This document shows positions 57,215 through 64,000 of a stretch of 64,000 bases of DNA, piece by piece. Source of the DNA: Marichromatium gracile (GTDB lineage: Bacteria > Pseudomonadota > Gammaproteobacteria > Chromatiales > Chromatiaceae); contig NZ_SMDC01000009.1 of the NCBI RefSeq assembly GCF_004343155.1, positions 93,479 through 157,478 on the forward strand, in the 5' to 3' direction. The position numbers were made by a program, and so were the translations under genes. Position 1 is the stretch's first letter. Each line of letters begins with the position of its first letter. Below the pieces are notes generated by a model. It worked only from the letters and a program-made list of their open reading frames with translations, did no database searches and was not told the DNA's origin.

Positions 57215-58939
57215 ATGGACCTCACCAATCAGATCATCCTCGTCGGCTCGGCGGTGCTGCTGGTCAGCATGCTCGTCGGCGTGCTCTCCAATCGCATCGG
57301 CGCGCCGCTGCTGCTGGTGTTCCTGCTCATCGGCATGCTCCTCGGCGAGCAGGGACCGGGCGGCATCGCCTTCGACGACGTGCAGACGGCGCACCTGTTC
57401 GGCAGCCTGGCGCTGGCCATCATCCTCTTCGACGGCGGGCTGGCGACCCCGATCAAGCACTTCCGCGTCGGGCTGCGACCGGCGCTGTCGCTGGCCACCC
57501 TGGGGGTGGCGATCACCGCCACCATCACCGGGCTGTTCGCCGCCTGGTGGCTGGGGCTGAACTGGCTCGAGGGGCTGCTGCTGGGGGCCATCGTCGGCTC
57601 GACCGACGCCGCGGCGGTATTCTCGCTGCTGCGCGCGCGCGGGCTCGAGCTCAAGCAGCGCGTCGGCGCCACCCTGGAGATCGAGTCGGGCAGCAACGAC
57701 CCGATGGCGGTCTTCCTCACCATCGCGCTGATCGAGCTGATCATCGGCGGTGGCGACCAGGGCTTCGGGCTGGTGATGCTCACCGAGTTCGCCCGCCAGA
57801 TGGGGCTGGGCGCGCTGATCGGCCTGGCCGGCGGCTTCGCCCTCACCGCACTGATCAACCGTCTGGCGATGGCCGCCGGACTGCACCCGCTGGCGGTGAT
57901 GGCCGGCGGTCTGACCCTGTTCGGCCTGACCGCGGTGCTCGGCGGCAGCGGCTTCCTCGCCATCTATCTCGCCGGGCTGGTGATCGGCAACCGTCCGCTG
58001 GAGTCGACCCAGAACATCAAGCGCTTCCACGACGGTATCGCCCGGCTCTCGCAGATCGGCATGTTCCTGATGCTCGGGCTGCTGGTCACGCCCTCGCACC
58101 TGCTGCCGGTGGCCGGCGATGCGCTGCTGTTCGCGGCGGTGCTGATCCTCCTCGCCCGCCCGCTGGCGGTGTGGCTGTGCCTGCTGCCGTTCCGCTTCAC
58201 CTGGCGCGAGCAGGCCTTCATCGGCTGGGTGGGACTGCGCGGCGCGGTGCCCATCATCCTCGCCCTGTTCCCGCTGCTCGCCGGTATCGAGCACGCGGCG
58301 ATGTACTTCAACATCGTCTTCTTCGTGGTGCTGGTCTCGCTGCTGGTGCAGGGCTGGACGGTAGCCGGCCTGGCGCGCGCGCTGGGGCTGGAGGTGCCGC
58401 CCACCAGCCATGTGGTGCAGCGCGTCGAACTCGACATCCCCGGTCAACAGGAGCTGGAGCTGGTCGGCTACCGCCTCGCCGCCGACGCCCCGGTGCTGCT
58501 CGAGCGTCGCGCCCCGCATCTGCCCGCCGGGGTGCGCCCGGTGGCGGTGGTGCGCGAGCGCCAGCTGATCGACGCCGGCGACCTCGGCGACCTCAGGGGC
58601 GGCGACTATCTCTATCTGATGGCCGAGGCCCGCACCCTGCCCGGGCTCGACCATCTGTTCGTCGCCCCGCCGGTGCCCGAGCGGCTCACCGAGCGCGCCT
58701 TCTTCGGCGACTTCGTGCTCGACGGCGAGGCGCAGCTCGGCGCGGTCTCGACGGTCTACGGCATGGCCATCGATCCCGCCGACCGCGACCTCACCCTCGA
58801 TGCGCTGATCCGACGCAGCCTCAACCAGCACCCGGTGGTCGGCGACCGACTGGAGCTGGGCAGGATGGCGCTGGTGGTGCGCGAGGTCGAGGGCGACCGG
58901 GTGACCAAGGTGGGTCTCAAGCTCGGCTCCGACGACTGA
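57215..58939 (+). CDS. cvrA: Potassium/proton antiporter, CvrA/NhaP2 type
   Basis: A 574-residue CPA1 antiporter. About twelve membrane helices (1-395), including GAIVGSTDAAAVFSLL with the functional Asp, and IESGSNDPMAVFLT. A RCK-C/TrkA-C-like domain (about 400-480: ELDIPGQQELELVGYRLAADAPV) and a CorC/HlyC-like C-terminal domain follow, the typical CvrA layout. These proteins exchange K+ (or Na+) for protons and help survival at low osmolarity. With nhaD it suggests active ion homeostasis. No neighbour is co-directional within 200 bp. Confidence 0.9.
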   Translation: MDLTNQIILVGSAVLLVSMLVGVLSNRIGAPLLLVFLLIGMLLGEQGPGGIAFDDVQTAHLFGSLALAIILFDGGLATPIKHFRVGLRPALSLATLGVAITATITGLFAAWWLGLNWLEGLLLGAIVGSTDAAAVFSLLRARGLELKQRVGATLEIESGSNDPMAVFLTIALIELIIGGGDQGFGLVMLTEFARQMGLGALIGLAGGFALTALINRLAMAAGLHPLAVMAGGLTLFGLTAVLGGSGFLAIYLAGLVIGNRPLESTQNIKRFHDGIARLSQIGMFLMLGLLVTPSHLLPVAGDALLFAAVLILLARPLAVWLCLLPFRFTWREQAFIGWVGLRGAVPIILALFPLLAGIEHAAMYFNIVFFVVLVSLLVQGWTVAGLARALGLEVPPTSHVVQRVELDIPGQQELELVGYRLAADAPVLLERRAPHLPAGVRPVAVVRERQLIDAGDLGDLRGGDYLYLMAEARTLPGLDHLFVAPPVPERLTERAFFGDFVLDGEAQLGAVSTVYGMAIDPADRDLTLDALIRRSLNQHPVVGDRLELGRMALVVREVEGDRVTKVGLKLGSDD

Positions 58940-59158
58940 GAGCAGATCCAGGCCACAGTCGCCGAGACCTGGGTCACGCAACACCGCTTTGAGATTGATC
59001 ATCGACGGGCGGGGGCTTAGCTTATCCGACTGACAGAACCCAGGTAGATACCAACCGACCCGGGCGCCCCGGACGCGCCCGTTGATCAGGTCGTGCCGCA
59101 GCCTCTCGCCCGGAGCGACCCTCAACCCCGTCATCAAGGAAGCGATCAGGAATCCGTC

Positions 59159-59599
59159 ATGTTCGATGCCCCCTTCGACCGCGTCGAGGCCAGCGCCCCC
59201 TTTGCCGACAGCGACTGGTTCCACGCCTGTCGGCAGACCCAGACGCCCTATGTGGTGATCCGCCACACCGAGCAGCGGGCCGACGTGCTGTGGGACTTCG
59301 TCACCCTGCCCGAGTGCTGCGACGCGGCCATCCGCGCCCATTTCGAGGCGTTGGAGCAGGCCGCGCGCGCGATCTTCCTGCGCTATGCCGACGCCGAGTC
59401 GCACCTGCGCGTCAAGCCGACCCTGATCGGCTTCGACCGATTGCCGATCGAGCAGGCCGAGGCCGCCGCCGACGCGCTCTATGCCCTGGTTGCGACCTAT
59501 CTGCCCGGCGCCCGCCGCGCCACCGTCACGCCCCCGCCCACGGCGACAGCACCGCTCCCGACCCGCTCGAACCCGCAGGCCGGACAGCATGCCCAGTAA
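59159..59599 (+). CDS. Protein of unknown function upstream of nrdB
   Basis: A 146-residue protein not recognised. ATG at 59159 with AGGA 8-9 bp upstream. The body (about 15-125) looks like a soluble helical/beta protein with WFHACRQTQTPYVVIRHTEQ and AIFLRYADAESHLRVKPTLIGF; the last 20 residues are Pro/Thr-rich and probably disordered. No signal peptide or membrane helix. Codon use matches its neighbours, so it is likely a true gene. It ends just before the NrdR boxes of nrdB, so it is a separate transcription unit. Confidence 0.65.
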   Translation: MFDAPFDRVEASAPFADSDWFHACRQTQTPYVVIRHTEQRADVLWDFVTLPECCDAAIRAHFEALEQAARAIFLRYADAESHLRVKPTLIGFDRLPIEQAEAAADALYALVATYLPGARRATVTPPPTATAPLPTRSNPQAGQHAQ

Positions 59600-59608
59600 G
59601 CGTCGAAA

Positions 59609-59657
59609 TCACCACATATAGTGCCCGATAGAGAATCTCTATCCCTACATGTTGTGA
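59609..59657 (+). promoter_or_regulatory. Paired NrdR boxes upstream of nrdB
   Basis: Two sites matching the NrdR box (acaCwAtATaTwGtgt): TCACCACATATAGTGC at 59609-59624 and TCCCTACATGTTGTGA at 59642-59657. Start-to-start spacing is 33 bp, about three helical turns, the usual spacing for cooperative NrdR binding. TTGACA at 59665-59670 may be a -35. NrdR represses ribonucleotide reductase genes when dATP is high. Confidence 0.72.
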
Positions 59658-59761
59658 TACCGATTTGACAGCACGCCCCTCTGTGTCGGATGCTCCGCGG
59701 CCTTCGACAACGGGTTCAGAACGGCTCCGCCACGACCCCTCCGACACAGGAACGCCTCGCC

Positions 59762-61066
59762 ATGCTCAACTGGGATGACCCGCTCGCCGCCGCTCGCACC
59801 GCCAGCCCCGGAGAGGATGCGCCGCCCCCGCCGGCCACCTCGGGCCGAGAGGTCACGCGCGCGCGCCCCGGCAGCGGCCTGCTCGACAACGCCACCCTGA
59901 TGTCGAGCGCCGGCGCCGCGCCGGTGGTCAGCCCCGAGCCCTTCGCCCAGGCCGCCGCCCAGCAGACCCTGCCGATCGACGAGCGCCCCGCCGCCGCGCC
60001 CGCCGGTGCCGGCGCCACCGGGCTCGAGTCGATCGCCCTCGGCGCCGGGCGCATCCGCGTCGACGACAAGCGCATCATCAACTGTCACGCCGATCTCAAC
60101 CAGCTGGTGCCCTTCAAGTACGACTGGGCCTGGCAGAAGTACCTCGACGCCTGCGCCAACCACTGGATGCCGCAGGAGATCAACATGAACGCCGACATCG
60201 CCCTGTGGAAGGACCCCAAGGGTCTGACCGAGGACGAGCGCACCATCATCAAGCGCAATCTCGGTTTCTTCTCCACCGCCGACTCGCTGGTGGCCAACAA
60301 CCTGGTGCTCGCCGTCTATCGCCACATCACCAACCCCGAGTGCCGCCAGTACCTGCTGCGCCAGGCCTTCGAGGAGGCGCTGCACACCCACGCCTACCAG
60401 TACGTGGTCGAGAGCCTGGGGCTCGACGAGGGCGAGATCTTCAACATGTACCGCGAGCTGCCGGCGGTGGCGCGCAAGGCCGAGTGGGCGCTGCCCTACA
60501 CCCGCCACCTCGCCGACCCGCACTTCGTCACCGGCACCACCACCAACGACCAGCAGCTGTTGCGCGAGCTGATCGCCTTCTACGTCATCTTCGAGGGCAT
60601 CTTCTTCTACGTCGGCTTCGTCCAGGTGCTGAGCATGGGGCGGCGCAACAAGATGACCGGCACCGCCGAGCAGTTCCAGTACATCCTCCGCGACGAGTCG
60701 ATGCACATGAACTTCGGCATCGACGTGATCAACCAGATCAAGCTGGAGAACCCGCACCTCTGGACCCCGGAGTTCCGCGACGAGCTGGTCGCGATGATCC
60801 GCGAGGCCGTCGAGCTGGAGTCGCAGTACGCCCGCGACACCATGCCGCGCGGCGTGCTCGGGCTCAACGCGCCGATGTTCGAGGAATACCTGCGCTTCAT
60901 CGCCAACCGTCGCTGCGCCCAGATCGGCCTGCCCGAGCAGTACCCCGGCGTCACCAACCCCTTCCCGTGGATGTCCGAGGTGCTCGACCTGAAGAAGGAG
61001 AAGAACTTCTTCGAGACCCGGGTCACCGAGTACCAGACCGGCGGCGCGCTGAGCTGGGACGACTGA
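59762..61066 (+). CDS. nrdB: Class Ia ribonucleotide reductase, beta subunit
   Basis: Carries the di-iron/tyrosyl radical that starts reduction of ribonucleotides by NrdA. 434 residues from the ATG at 59762, with an Ala/Pro-rich N-terminal extension of about 95 residues as in pseudomonads. Ligands by alignment to the Pseudomonas/Chlamydia subgroup: Asp174 (STADSL), Glu205 and His208 (EEALHTH), Glu278, and Glu312 with His315 (RDESMH). Tyr212 takes the radical position that is Phe in the Mn/Fe enzyme of Chlamydia, so a tyrosyl radical is expected. nrdA is not in the window, although the pair is usually close. Preceded by NrdR boxes. Confidence 0.95.
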   Translation: MLNWDDPLAAARTASPGEDAPPPPATSGREVTRARPGSGLLDNATLMSSAGAAPVVSPEPFAQAAAQQTLPIDERPAAAPAGAGATGLESIALGAGRIRVDDKRIINCHADLNQLVPFKYDWAWQKYLDACANHWMPQEINMNADIALWKDPKGLTEDERTIIKRNLGFFSTADSLVANNLVLAVYRHITNPECRQYLLRQAFEEALHTHAYQYVVESLGLDEGEIFNMYRELPAVARKAEWALPYTRHLADPHFVTGTTTNDQQLLRELIAFYVIFEGIFFYVGFVQVLSMGRRNKMTGTAEQFQYILRDESMHMNFGIDVINQIKLENPHLWTPEFRDELVAMIREAVELESQYARDTMPRGVLGLNAPMFEEYLRFIANRRCAQIGLPEQYPGVTNPFPWMSEVLDLKKEKNFFETRVTEYQTGGALSWDD

Positions 61067-61082
61067 GCGCGGCGCGGGCGCG

Positions 61083-62393
61083 ATGCGGGCGCTCACCCTG
61101 GTCTGGATCGGCTACGCCCTGGCGATCCTCTACGCCAGCCTGATCCCCTTCGATCTGCAGCCGCTCGCGCCCGCCGAGGCGCTCGCCCGTCTCGCCGACA
61201 TCGGCTGGCTCACCCTCACCCCGGGACGGCGCGCCGACTGGATCGCCAACCTGCTCCTCTATCTACCCTGGGCGGCGCTCGGCATGGCCGCCTGGGCGCC
61301 GCGCCTCGGCACGACGCGCGCCGCGCTCTTCGTCGCCCTCGCCGCCACCCTGCTGGCGCTCGGCATCGAGGCGCTGCAGGTCTACTTCCCGCCGCGCACC
61401 GTCTCGCTCAACGACCCCGTCGCCGAGCTGCTCGGCACCGCCCTCGGGATCCTGCTGTGGACGTTCGCCGGGCATCGGCTGGCCCGGCTCGGCGCGCGGC
61501 TGCGCCACCCCGGCGCGGGCGCCGTCGACGCCGCGCTCGGGCTCTTCCTGCTCGTCTATCTCGGCTTCGTCCTGTTCCCCTTCGATCTGGTACTGGGCGT
61601 CGACGAGATCCTCGACAAGGCCGCCGCCGGACGGCTCGGCTGGCTGTGGGCGCCGGTCTCCGACCAGGGCGCGGTCTGGGCCCTGGCCCATGGCCTCGCC
61701 GAGATCCTCACCGCGTTGCCGCTCGGCATCCTCCTCGCCCGTCACCGGCGCGGCCCCGGCACCCGCGCCGCCGCCGTGGTGCTCGGGCTCACCCTCGGGC
61801 TGGCGATCGAACTGGTTCAGGTGCTGCTCGTCTCCGGCGTCTCCCAGGGCGTCTCGGTGCTCACCCGCGCGCTCGGGGCCGGACTCGGCGCCTGGCTCGT
61901 CACCGCCCTGCGCGGTCTCGACCCCGCCACCCGCGCCGCGCTCCCGCGTCATGCCCGCCGGGCCTCGCTTGCCCTGCTCGGCCCCTACCTGCTGCTGCTC
62001 GTCGAACTCCAGCTCGGCGGCCTCCCCACGCTCGATCGTTGGCGCACACCCGAGGCCATCCTCACCGACCTCCAGCAACTCCGCTTCCTACCCTTCTACT
62101 ACCACTACTACAGCAGCGAGAGCGGCGCCCTGGTCAGCCTGGTGCTCAACCTCGGGCTCTATGGGATGGCCGGGGTGCTACTGGTGCCGTGGACCTCGGA
62201 TCGATGGGGAGCGTACACTTGGGGTGGCTGGGTCGCCGCGATCGTCGGGGGCGGGTTGGCGTTCGCGATCGAGGGGCTGCGGTTGGTGATGGGGTTGGGG
62301 GTCGATCCGACGAATGTTTGGGTTGCGGGTGGTGGAGCGTGGATTGGGTGGGGGGTGGTTCGGGCTCGGTGGGTACTAGATCGGTGGGGGTGA
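61083..62393 (+). CDS. VanZ-like multi-domain membrane protein
   Basis: A 436-residue polytopic membrane protein with repeated VanZ-like modules. ASLIPFDLQ starts the first, FDLVLGVDEILDK the second, and the FYYHYYSSES region a third partial module. WIANLLLYLPWAALG and LGIEALQVYFPPRTVSLNDPVAELLG are typical VanZ motifs. VanZ proteins are linked to teicoplanin resistance in enterococci, but most bacterial members have no known role, and a link to surface polysaccharide is only suggested. It follows nrdB by 16 bp. The last 200 bp are G-rich with poorer codon bias. Confidence 0.78.
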   Translation: MRALTLVWIGYALAILYASLIPFDLQPLAPAEALARLADIGWLTLTPGRRADWIANLLLYLPWAALGMAAWAPRLGTTRAALFVALAATLLALGIEALQVYFPPRTVSLNDPVAELLGTALGILLWTFAGHRLARLGARLRHPGAGAVDAALGLFLLVYLGFVLFPFDLVLGVDEILDKAAAGRLGWLWAPVSDQGAVWALAHGLAEILTALPLGILLARHRRGPGTRAAAVVLGLTLGLAIELVQVLLVSGVSQGVSVLTRALGAGLGAWLVTALRGLDPATRAALPRHARRASLALLGPYLLLLVELQLGGLPTLDRWRTPEAILTDLQQLRFLPFYYHYYSSESGALVSLVLNLGLYGMAGVLLVPWTSDRWGAYTWGGWVAAIVGGGLAFAIEGLRLVMGLGVDPTNVWVAGGGAWIGWGVVRARWVLDRWG

Positions 62394-62626
62394 TTGAGGA
62401 GTGGTTGGGACTGTGCTGTTCCGGAGGAAACGCACGGGACCGAAGCGACCGATCAAGTCGTGCCTATTGAACAGATTTTTTTGCCACACGCAATACAGCC
62501 GACCATTTCATGACGCATGAATACACGGAGCGACAGAATCAACAACAGAAAGAGGGAAGAATAAAGCAACAGCACGAACTCAAGCACTAGAACAAAAAAC
62601 CGAAAAACAAAAAATAAGGCAGAAGA

Positions 62627-63067
62627 ATGAAAAGGATTGTTTTTGCAGCAGCTGTATCCACAGTAATTTTTGGATGTGCAACTTCACCGGAAGATCTTGG
62701 GTCAGCATATGTATCGCCCCTAAAGTACAAGGACTATGACTGCGAGCAAGTAGAGATGGAAATGGAGCATGTCTCCCAGAGAACAGTAACCTTATATCAA
62801 AGTCTCAAAAGGACCGCAGACAACGATGCAGCGCAGATGGGGATAGGACTGGTCCTGTTCTGGCCTGCCCTCTTCTTCTTGGAAGGCGGAGATGGGCCAG
62901 AAGCCCAAGAGTACTCGACCCTGAAGGGTGAATTCGAAGCACTAAGAACGGTCTCGGTGCAAAAAGGCTGCAAACAGCAAGACATGCCAAAATCTCCTGA
63001 AGAAATCATAAAAGAAAAAGCAAGCAGAGAAAAAGAGCAAAGAGAAAACCACTTGCTGACCGAATAA
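62627..63067 (+). CDS. AT-rich orphan lipoprotein
   Basis: A 146-residue predicted lipoprotein: signal peptide with lipobox FGCA (Cys17), then a helical periplasmic body. A hydrophobic segment (GIGLVLFWPALFFLEGG) near residues 65-82 may be a membrane helix, and the end is Lys/Glu-rich (EEIIKEKASREKEQRE). The pattern DYDCEQVEMEMEHV resembles small lipoproteins of unknown function found in various gammaproteobacteria. Codon use is AT-rich and unlike the rest of the window, which suggests recent acquisition. An 11-bp inverted repeat, TGCTAGCGAAC/GTTCGCTGGCA, follows (63091-63130). Confidence 0.75.
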   Translation: MKRIVFAAAVSTVIFGCATSPEDLGSAYVSPLKYKDYDCEQVEMEMEHVSQRTVTLYQSLKRTADNDAAQMGIGLVLFWPALFFLEGGDGPEAQEYSTLKGEFEALRTVSVQKGCKQQDMPKSPEEIIKEKASREKEQRENHLLTE

Positions 63068-63308
63068 ATCCAGCCGCCCTGAAAAATCAATGCTAGCGAA
63101 CTCTTTTCAAAGATCAAGTGTTCGCTGGCATTACTCCGAATTACTAGAGCAAGCATTTATAATGCAATAGAGATACCCGAAGGAAAGGTGAATCCTGGTT
63201 TTTTGAAAAACCCAAAGAGCGAACAAAGCGCCGAAAAGAAATTACATTCCCGCTCCACGGATCAGTAACTCTATAGTTTGATGCTAGCCGCATAATAAAG
63301 GTGAAATC
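63068..63308. other. AT-rich intergenic region with two inverted repeats
   Basis: Contains the inverted repeat 63091-63101/63120-63130 (one G-T wobble, 18-nt spacer) and GGTTTTTTGAAAAACC at about 63196-63211. Either could be a terminator. No gene is supported. Confidence 0.5.
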
Positions 63309-63668
63309 GTGAACCAAAGCATTTTCGATTTAGTCATTGAGAACCCACAAGTTTTTATAGGCGAGTTCATATTTGCAGCACTCCCAAGCGCTCTCTTGGC
63401 CTACGGAGTAGTTTGGCTAATCATGCGACCAAGGAAAGGAAAGAAACTGCGGCCACCTACCTGGAATTGGCATCTCATTGGCATTCTGTCTTCTCTTTTT
63501 GGTGCCGCGACACTACGCTTTCTCGCAATGGCAACATTCGCGGGAAGAAGCGCTTTTGAGCCTGCTGCCGAAAATGGCGAAGCAGGCATATATCTTCTTG
63601 TTCTCCCAGCCATAATTGCAGCATTTTATATCAGCTGGCTTAAGTCCAGGCGCTTGACCACCAAATAA
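63309..63668 (+). CDS. Small AT-rich membrane protein, function unknown
   Basis: A 119-residue protein with three likely membrane helices: about 17-38 (FIFAALPSALLAYGVVWLIM), about 53-75 and about 93-110 (IYLLVLPAIIAAFYISW). It starts at a GTG (63309) with AAAGGTG 6-12 bp upstream. Not recognised. AT-rich codon use like the preceding lipoprotein. A stem-loop, TGCTT..GCATCtgcgGATGCAAGCA (63670-63696), follows the stop and may terminate it. Confidence 0.65.
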   Translation: MNQSIFDLVIENPQVFIGEFIFAALPSALLAYGVVWLIMRPRKGKKLRPPTWNWHLIGILSSLFGAATLRFLAMATFAGRSAFEPAAENGEAGIYLLVLPAIIAAFYISWLKSRRLTTK

Positions 63669-63709
63669 ATGCTTGAAGCATCTGCGGATGCAAGCAAGCG
63701 CGAATATCA

Positions 63710-63893
63710 AGATAAAGAGACACCCATTTATCAAAGTAACGCAAAAGCTAAAACCTTATCAAATCAACTCAAAAAAAACGGAGATAAAGGACACCCACTT
63801 ACCGTTTGGAGCAACGGCCTAGTCGAGCGCTTCAACGGGCGCATTGCCGAGGTGTTGGCCACCACAGATAAAAGGGACACCCACTTACCGTTG
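63710..63893 (+). repeat. Three short direct repeats (AGATAAAnGGACACCCACTT)
   Basis: Copies at about 63710-63732 (AGATAAAGAGACACCCATTT, divergent), 63782-63806 and 63865-63892. The last two flank a transposase fragment and are near identical (ACACCCACTTACCGTT). The motif lies upstream of the putative RAYT-like transposase start, as REP-like repeats often do. Confidence 0.75.
63810..63866 (+). pseudogene. Integrase/transposase C-terminal fragment
   Basis: The frame AGC AAC GGC.. encodes SNGLVERFNGRIAEVLATT. The NGLVERFNGRI-type string is the conserved DDE-region end of IS481/IS3-type transposases, which normally continues. Here only 19 codons survive between two direct repeats, with no upstream domain, so it is a remnant. 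Confidence 0.6.
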
Positions 63894-63948
63894 ACGCTCC
63901 CAAGTCGCTCTCCTACGCTTCTCCCAACACCTCCAGCGGAGATGCCCC

Positions 63949-64000
63949 ATGACTCGTCCCCGCGCCGCGCTCGTCTCCTTGTCCGATACGCCTTGGTATC
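63949..64000 (+). CDS. Start of a putative RAYT/IS200-like transposase, cut by window edge
   Basis: An open frame from the ATG at 63949 (GGAG 7 bp upstream) encodes MTRPRAALVSLSDTPWY before the edge. The pattern LSDTPWYH resembles the first residues of the REP-associated tyrosine transposase (Y1) family, in which a His-rich YH..RCVRRAFLCG block follows. Seventeen residues are too few for certainty. Confidence 0.45.
   Translation, partial: MTRPRAALVSLSDTPWY

Noticed and set aside
59762..61066. Class Ic (Mn/Fe) ribonucleotide reductase, suggested by overall similarity to Chlamydia NrdB
   Set aside because: The residue at the radical position is Tyr212 and the first ligand is Asp174, as in class Ia; the same sequence subgroup includes Pseudomonas NrdB.
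63091..63130. Possible integron attC site after the AT-rich lipoprotein gene
   Set aside because: The arms TGCTAGCGAAC/GTTCGCTGGCA do not fit the RYYYAAC/GTTRRRY core sites; it is treated as a terminator-like inverted repeat.

Overview
The window is high-GC gammaproteobacterial chromosome (codon third positions are almost all G or C). The gene set points to a purple sulfur bacterium of the Chromatiaceae type, possibly a halophilic one: a secreted Pro/Met/Gln-rich coiled-coil protein resembling sulfur-globule envelope proteins, NhaD and CvrA-type antiporters, HypF for hydrogenase maturation, PPDK, and a Pseudomonas-like NrdB. The species cannot be fixed from sequence alone. No rRNA, tRNA, CRISPR array or complete insertion sequence was found.

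Layout. 1-2.8 kb: a cut-off cardiolipin synthase, a lytic transglycosylase and endonuclease III. 2.75-3.55 kb: a tandem array of a composite intergenic repeat. 3.6-6.2 kb: a DUF1841 gene, then a three-gene RiPP operon: an EGKCG-motif bufferin/HvfA-type precursor, its DUF692 (MNIO) enzyme and a DUF2063 partner. This operon is the most notable system here. 6.4-9.4 kb: host-attachment-family protein, SthA and the candidate sulfur-globule protein behind a near-consensus promoter. 9.4-16.2 kb (minus strand): gshA, prc, then the rluD-pgeF-gcvR-def operon. 16.3-21.4 kb: bamD (+), then glnB, nadE and sucDC (-). 21.6-29.9 kb (+): pilS, pilR, argA and an MscK-like channel; pilS and pilR are pushed apart by the repeat element. 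30-37.3 kb (-): a small acidic protein, alr, hypF and ppdK, again interrupted by repeats. 37.9-48.5 kb: valS, a PAS chemoreceptor, nhaD, mgtE, the gspA-gspB pair and an orphan FliL-like protein. 48.7-54.9 kb: two GH57 enzymes and a YbbA/YbbP-type ABC transporter. 55.2-62.4 kb: a histone-H1-like DUF2934 protein, a DUF3334 protein, a glycine-zipper lipoprotein, CvrA, an unknown protein, nrdB behind paired NrdR boxes, and a VanZ protein.

From about 62.46 kb to the right edge composition changes sharply to AT-rich, with an orphan lipoprotein, a small membrane protein, three short direct repeats, a transposase fragment and the start of what looks like a RAYT/IS200-like transposase. This looks like the edge of acquired DNA.

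Two non-coding themes stand out. (1) A family of composite elements (inverted arms related to TTGAACCGCAAAGCCGC, a hairpin core, flanking 7-bp tandem repeats, and a GGGCA..TGCCC hairpin) lies in at least four intergenic regions. Copies differ by paired, compensatory changes. One copy has been read into the 3' end of nth. (2) Several convergent gene junctions carry two consecutive perfect GC hairpins that probably act as bidirectional terminators.
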